A stretch of DNA of 64,000 bases from Streptomyces aculeolatus. Its GTDB lineage: Bacteria > Actinomycetota > Actinomycetes > Streptomycetales > Streptomycetaceae. Below, one piece after another: positions 59,963-64,000 of this stretch. The stretch spans positions 155,332 through 219,331 of the forward strand of contig NZ_JAINRD010000013.1 of NCBI RefSeq assembly GCF_020400605.1, given 5' to 3'. The position numbers were made by a program, and so were the translations under genes. Position 1 is the first letter of the stretch. Each line of letters starts with the position of its first letter. A model generated the notes under the pieces. That model had not been told where the DNA came from and searched no databases. It was given only the letters and a program-made list of their open reading frames with translations.

Positions 59963-61456
59963 ATGGGGCTCCTCCTCGGCATCGACATCGGCACCTCGTC
60001 GTCCAAGGGCGTGCTCGTCCGCGGCGACGGGACGCTCGTCGCCCAGGCCGTACGCGAACACGCCACCGCCACCCCGCGGCCCGGCTGGGTCGAGCACGAT
60101 GCCGAGGAGGTGTGGTGGGCCGACTTCACCGCGCTGACCGCCGAGCTGACGGCCGCGGCGGGCGCGGCGGGGGAGACGGTCGACGCCGTCGGCGTCAGCG
60201 GGATCGGCCCGTGCCTGCTGCCCGTCGACGAAGCCGGCACCCCGCTGCGGCCCGCGATCCTCTACGGCGTCGACACCCGGGCCGGCGCCGAGATCGAGGC
60301 GCAGACCGCCCGGTACGGCGCGGAGGCGGTCATCGCGCAGTGCGGCTCGCCGCTGACCAGCCAGGCCGTGGGGCCGAAGCTGGAGTGGCTGCGGCGGCAC
60401 GAGCCTGAGGTGTACGCGCGCACCCGCCGCTGGTACATGGCCAGTTCGCTGCTCGCGCACCGGCTCACCGGCGCGTACGTCCTGGACCACCACTCCGCGA
60501 GCCAGTGCACGCCGCTGTACGACCTGCGCGAGCGGCGCTGGATCGCGGAGCGGTGCGAGGAGATCGCGCCGGGGCTCCAGTGGCCGGAGCTGGTGTGGCC
60601 CTCCGACGTCGTCGGGGAGGTCACCCCCGCCGCCGCTGCCGCCACCGGCCTGCCCGCCGGGATCCCCGTCGTCGCCGGCACGGTCGACGCCTGGGCGGAG
60701 TCCACGGCGGTCGGCGCCACCGGTGCGGGGGACCTGATGCTGATGTACGGCACGACGATGTTCCTGGTCAACGTCGTCGAGCAGCCGGTGTCCAGCCCGA
60801 AGCTGTGGGGCACGGCGGGCGCCTTCGCCGGAACGTACTGCCTCGCCGCCGGCATGGCCACCTCCGGTGCCGTCACCGGCTGGCTGCGCGACCTCACCGG
60901 CTCCGACTACGCCACCCTCGTCGCCGAGGCCGCCGCCGTCCCGCCGGGTGCCGAAGGGCTGCTGATGCTCCCGTACTTCGCGGGCGAGCGCACCCCGCTC
61001 TTCGACCCCGACGCCCGCGGCCTCGTCCACGGCCTCACCCTGCGCCACACCCGCGGCCACCTCTACCGCGCCGCGCTGGAGGCCACCGCGTACGGCGTCC
61101 GCCACAACCTCGCCGCGATGACCGAGGCCGGCGGCGCACCGGCCAGGCTCGTCGCGGTCGGCGGCGGCGCCCGCGAGCTGTGGACGCAGATCGTCTCCGA
61201 CGTCACCGGGCAGGAGCAGCAGATCCCCCGCCACCTCGTCGGCGCCGCGTACGGTGACGCATTCCTTGCCGCCGTCGGCGCCGGAACGGCGTCGCCCCGG
61301 GACATCTCCGACTGGAACCCCGTCGAGTCGACGGTCACCCCCGACCCCGCCGCGGGCCGCGTCTACGCCCAGCTCTACGCCCACTACCTGGACCTCTACC
61401 CGGCGACGAAGGACATCGCCCACGCGCTCGCCGCCCGGCAGCACGCGGACGCCTGA
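59963..61456 (+). CDS. FGGY-family carbohydrate kinase (xylulo/ribulokinase-like)
   Basis: 497 aa, 5 bp after the binding-protein stop. FGGY fold: phosphate loop LLGIDIGTSSSKGVLVRGDG, PGWVEHDAEEVWWADFTALT, GVSGIGPCLLPVDEAGTPLR, VDTRAGAEIE, VVAGTVDAWAESTAVGATGA, MLMYGTTMFLV, LLMLPYFAGERTPLFDPDAR and VAVGGGARELWTQIVSDVTG. Closest in pattern to xylulokinase/ribulokinase. It would phosphorylate the ketose made by the isomerase, sending it into the pentose phosphate pathway. Last gene of the operon. Confidence 0.9.
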   Translation: MGLLLGIDIGTSSSKGVLVRGDGTLVAQAVREHATATPRPGWVEHDAEEVWWADFTALTAELTAAAGAAGETVDAVGVSGIGPCLLPVDEAGTPLRPAILYGVDTRAGAEIEAQTARYGAEAVIAQCGSPLTSQAVGPKLEWLRRHEPEVYARTRRWYMASSLLAHRLTGAYVLDHHSASQCTPLYDLRERRWIAERCEEIAPGLQWPELVWPSDVVGEVTPAAAAATGLPAGIPVVAGTVDAWAESTAVGATGAGDLMLMYGTTMFLVNVVEQPVSSPKLWGTAGAFAGTYCLAAGMATSGAVTGWLRDLTGSDYATLVAEAAAVPPGAEGLLMLPYFAGERTPLFDPDARGLVHGLTLRHTRGHLYRAALEATAYGVRHNLAAMTEAGGAPARLVAVGGGARELWTQIVSDVTGQEQQIPRHLVGAAYGDAFLAAVGAGTASPRDISDWNPVESTVTPDPAAGRVYAQLYAHYLDLYPATKDIAHALAARQHADA

Positions 61457-61606
61457 CCGGAGACCGGGCCGCGGCCCGCTATCACGCTTCTGTGACTGCA
61501 TGGTTGCTTTCCTGCCATCGAAGACGCGACCTCACTTCGCTAATCTCGTTGAGGCATAACGGGGGCACGTGGCTCCCCTCCCAGAAGCGACGGAGGGAAC
61601 CGCACG

Positions 61607-62263
61607 ATGAGAGCGCGTAGGAACGGGACCCGGGCGGCGGCAGCGGCCGCGGTGGCCGCAGCCGCGCTGCTGCTGGCCGGCTGCGGCGGCGACGACGGGG
61701 GTTCGTCGTCCGGCGACAAGATCGAGGGCGCGGGGTCGGGCGACCAGGAGCCGTCCGCCGAGCCGTCCGAACCGGAGCCCGGCGCTCCGCAGTTCGACCT
61801 CCCGGACGACGTCCAGGTCGAGGTCGCCGAGGACGCCACGGGGGACGAGCAGAAGGACGCCATCCTGCGGGACCACGGCTACGCGCTGATGGCCCAGCAG
61901 GAGGCGTACGCGGCGACCGAGGCGACGCCGAACTTCTCGAAGTACTGGGCCGGCGAGGCCGCCGCGACGTTCGAGGCCGACTTCGCCGAGTACCGCAAGG
62001 ACGGCGTCACCATCACCGGGCTCGACGCCTTCTACTTCCGCGAGGTCACCTCGCTGAAGGACGGCCGCGCCGTCGTCGCGTACTGCGAGGACCAGAGCAA
62101 GGCGTATCTGAAGAACGCCGAGAGCGGGAAGGTCGACAAGACCCCGACGACGCTGAACTCCTACATCGACGCGCGCGCCACGATGGAGAAGAGCGGCGGC
62201 GGCTGGCAGGTCGTGGACTACCAGGCAACCAGGGGGAGCAAGGAATGTCGCGACGAAGCCTGA
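61607..62263 (+). CDS. Secreted lipoprotein of unknown function
   Basis: 218 aa; GAGGG ahead of ATG. Signal peptide with basic N-region and lipobox LLAGC (about residue 25), then an acidic, Gly/Ser/Pro-rich linker (about 26-62). The mature part (about 80-218) resembles uncharacterised Streptomyces lipoproteins with an NTF2/SnoaL-like helix-sheet pattern: RDHGYALMAQQEAYAATEAT, FSKYWAGEAAATFEADFAEY, SGGGWQVVDYQATRGSKECR. Overlaps the next gene by 19 bp, so the two exported proteins probably work together. Confidence 0.75.
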   Translation: MRARRNGTRAAAAAAVAAAALLLAGCGGDDGGSSSGDKIEGAGSGDQEPSAEPSEPEPGAPQFDLPDDVQVEVAEDATGDEQKDAILRDHGYALMAQQEAYAATEATPNFSKYWAGEAAATFEADFAEYRKDGVTITGLDAFYFREVTSLKDGRAVVAYCEDQSKAYLKNAESGKVDKTPTTLNSYIDARATMEKSGGGWQVVDYQATRGSKECRDEA

Positions 62264-63237
62264 CACACCGCACGCGCGCCGGCGCCACGGTCTCCGTGCT
62301 GGCCTGCGGGCTGCTGCTCGCCTCCGCCGGCGGGGCGGTGGCCGACCGCGGCACGGGGACCACCGACACGGGCGGCGGCGGCACGAGCGGGGGCGACGGG
62401 ATCTCCGCCGTCGTGTACGCCTACCACAGTCCGGAAGGCGGCCAGCCGATGACCAGCTCGACCGGCAACTGGTCGCCGCCGGTGTGCTGGTTCGAGCCGC
62501 GGTACACCAACGACGCGCTGGCCAAGCACAACGAGGAGATGGAGGACAAGGGCCCGCTGGAGGGCATCGACCACGACACCGCGGAGAACCGCAAAGAGGA
62601 GACCGACGCCCACAAGGACAAGGACGGCATGTGGTGGGAGCGCACCCCCGTCATGTCGCCGCGCTCCTGTGAGATCGGCGAGCTGTGGATCTGGGTGGAC
62701 CGCGGCGACCCCGACCCGCCGGCCGACGCCGTCGACCCGGAGATCCTCGCCGGGCTGGCGTACGACAGGACCAAGCTCCCGGCGCCGCCGGTGGACCTCA
62801 AGCCCAACGACGACCGCAACGTCGTGAACCTGCCCACGAAGATCGAGTTCAGTGAGCCGCTGGACCGCGTCTGGACGACGGCCAGCCTCGTCAACGCGCA
62901 GGCCGGCATCAACATCGCGGCCACGACCGTCGCCGAGCCGGTCTCGCTGCGCATCGACGCGGGCACGGAGTACGCCGAGCCGTCGTCCTGCACGTACGAC
63001 CTGGTCAAGGCGGGCGGCGGCTACGAGGTCAACAGCGAGGGCGCCGGCTGCAACATCACGTACCGCAAGTCCTCCGGCGAGGGTACGTACCCGATGGAGG
63101 CCCAGATCGTCTGGGACGTCACCTGGAACCCGACGGCGAGCCCCGACGGGGAGCCGGCGAACGGCGACCTGCCCGACGGGCTGTCGGTCACCGAGCAGGC
63201 GGTGACCGTGAAGGAGATCCAGACGGTCGTCCGCTGA
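62245..63237 (+). CDS. Secreted protein of unknown function
   Basis: 330 aa; GGGGGAG eight bases before ATG 62245, inside the end of the lipoprotein gene. Signal peptide VSVLACGLLLASAGGAVA with likely cleavage after AVA. The mature part has a Gly/Thr-rich start, conserved WSPPVCWFEPRYTNDALAKH, many Asp/Glu/Lys (NEEMEDKGPLEGIDHDTAEN), LWIWVDRGDPDPPADAVDPE, and four later Cys that may form disulfides. Looks like the enduracididine/secreted-protein hypothetical family seen beside lipoproteins in Streptomyces, but I do not recognise a function. Confidence 0.7.
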   Translation: MSRRSLTHRTRAGATVSVLACGLLLASAGGAVADRGTGTTDTGGGGTSGGDGISAVVYAYHSPEGGQPMTSSTGNWSPPVCWFEPRYTNDALAKHNEEMEDKGPLEGIDHDTAENRKEETDAHKDKDGMWWERTPVMSPRSCEIGELWIWVDRGDPDPPADAVDPEILAGLAYDRTKLPAPPVDLKPNDDRNVVNLPTKIEFSEPLDRVWTTASLVNAQAGINIAATTVAEPVSLRIDAGTEYAEPSSCTYDLVKAGGGYEVNSEGAGCNITYRKSSGEGTYPMEAQIVWDVTWNPTASPDGEPANGDLPDGLSVTEQAVTVKEIQTVVR

Positions 63238-63259
63238 CCTGGTTCTTTATCCTGATCAA

Positions 63260-63290
63260 GGCGCCCCCGGCCGGAGAGGCCGGGGGCGCC
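63260..63290 (+). terminator. Strong terminator
   Basis: 13-bp perfect stem GGCGCCCCCGGCC (63260-63272) and complement (63278-63290), loop GGAGA, 22 bases after the secreted-protein stop. Confidence 0.8.
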
Positions 63291-63319
63291 TCGCACTGTG
63301 CCGAACGAAGGAAACCGTC

Positions 63320-63907
63320 ATGCGCAAGCTCGTCTACTACATCGCCAGCACCGTCGACGGCTTCATCGCCGGCCCGGACGGCTCCGACCCCACGGGTCCG
63401 GGCGGCTTCTGGCCCGTCCCCGCCGACTACCTGGAGCACCTCGTCGCGCACTACCCCGAGACGCTGCCCGTCATGGCGCGCGAGGCGCTGGGCGTCACGG
63501 CGGAGGGCACCCACTTCGACACGGTCCTGGAGGGCCGCAAGTCGTACGAGATCGGGCTGGCCGCCGGCGTGCCCGACGCGTACCCGCACCTGCGGCACCT
63601 GGTCTTCTCCACGACGCTGGGGGAGAGCCCGGCCGAGGCGGTCGAGGTGGTCGCCGGGGATCCGGTGGCGCGGGTGGCGGAGCTGAAGCAGGAGGACGGC
63701 AAGGACATCTGGCTCATCGGCGGCGGCGCGCTGGCGGCGTCGCTGTACGGGGAGATCGACCGGCTGATCATCAAGCTGGGGCCGCTGACGACGGGCACGG
63801 GCATCCCGCTGTTCGGACGCGACGCGGCGTTCGACCCGCGGGTGTGGAAGCTGGCGGGGCACGAGGTGATGGAGAGCGGCGCGGTGTTCCTCACGTACGA
63901 CCGGTGA
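63320..63907 (+). CDS. Dihydrofolate reductase / RibD C-terminal-like reductase
   Basis: 195 aa. RibD_C/DHFR-like fold: MRKLVYYIASTVDGFIAGPD at the N-terminus, DTVLEGRKSYEIGLAAG (NADPH-binding GRKTYE-like), LVFSTTLGESPAEAVEVVAG, DIWLIGGGALAASLYGEIDR and LIIKLGPLTTGTGIPLFGRD. Not the essential FolA, but a stand-alone YyaP/YwjB-like NADPH reductase with unknown substrate. AAGGAA ahead of ATG. Complete, with stop 93 bp before the window end. Confidence 0.9.
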   Translation: MRKLVYYIASTVDGFIAGPDGSDPTGPGGFWPVPADYLEHLVAHYPETLPVMAREALGVTAEGTHFDTVLEGRKSYEIGLAAGVPDAYPHLRHLVFSTTLGESPAEAVEVVAGDPVARVAELKQEDGKDIWLIGGGALAASLYGEIDRLIIKLGPLTTGTGIPLFGRDAAFDPRVWKLAGHEVMESGAVFLTYDR

Positions 63908-64000
63908 GGACGGAGGCGGACCGGGCGGGGGGGGGCGGGGGGGGGGGGCCCCGCGCCCCCCCCCCCCCCCCCCCCGGGCCGCCCCGGGGGGGCCCCGGCG
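63908..64000. other. G/C homopolymer tail, suspected assembly artefact
   Basis: After about 63,931 the sequence collapses to long G and C runs, including a run of over 20 C at 63,956-63,975. No coding or regulatory signal. It looks like low-quality sequence at a contig end. Confidence 0.8.

Overview
The window is very GC-rich DNA (about 70% or more by eye) with dense genes, many GTG starts, 4-bp ATGA/GTGA overlaps and leaderless-looking promoters. This, together with DasR-type, BldD-type and CIRCE sites, a likely bldA-dependent TTA codon and the gene families present, points to a Streptomyces or close relative. The backbone order (terD-family gene, cdgB, aldolase, sugar kinase, nagA, nagK, otsB, otsA, threonine-synthase-like gene plus sulfur carrier, cold-shock gene, solo groEL, murQ, RpiR regulator) matches from memory the S. 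coelicolor SCO4277-SCO4310 area (cdgB SCO4281, nagA SCO4284, nagK SCO4285, groEL2 SCO4296). This was not checked by alignment.

Left part (1-18,700): a truncated regulator gene, a HelR-type RNA polymerase-recycling ATPase linked to a TetR gene, two methyltransferases and two GNAT acetyltransferases, a TetR/methyltransferase pair with a doubled operator, a secreted chitin-active LPMO under two DasR-like sites, a pair of PH-domain membrane proteins, a LuxR/FAD-oxidase/MFS cassette, a quinone oxidoreductase, a deleted amine-oxidase-like pseudogene, a pentapeptide protein, a TerD protein, ArfB and a flavin reductase.

Middle (18,700-42,050): the diguanylate cyclase CdgB behind a BldD-like palindrome and followed by a 173-bp MITE; an amino-sugar catabolic block (SIS isomerase/deaminase, nagK, nagA, PfkB kinase, GatY-like aldolase, orphan sugar-binding lipoprotein) with DasR-like sites; trehalose genes otsB and otsA and a glucosyl-3-phosphoglycerate synthase-like gene; then a SAM-I riboswitch in front of a threonine-synthase-like enzyme overlapping a CysO/MoaD-like sulfur carrier, best read as a homocysteine/methionine route; cold-shock protein, CIRCE-controlled GroEL, MurNAc-6-P etherase and its RpiR regulator.

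Right part (42,050-64,000) is more accessory: a Cmx-like drug exporter with a possible attenuating leader, a NACHT-LRR protein (bacterial NLR, probable defence gene) with a TTA codon near its start, an HD hydrolase, CutC, a FitAB/VapBC toxin-antitoxin pair, and a LacI-controlled 11-kb operon. The operon combines a cytoplasmic GH172 glycosidase, a CUT1 importer, a sugar isomerase, a CUT2 importer and an FGGY kinase, which together look like a complete furanoside uptake-and-catabolism pathway, possibly for D-arabinose-containing glycans. Two secreted proteins and a DHFR-like reductase follow. The last ~70 bases are G/C homopolymer that looks like a bad contig end.
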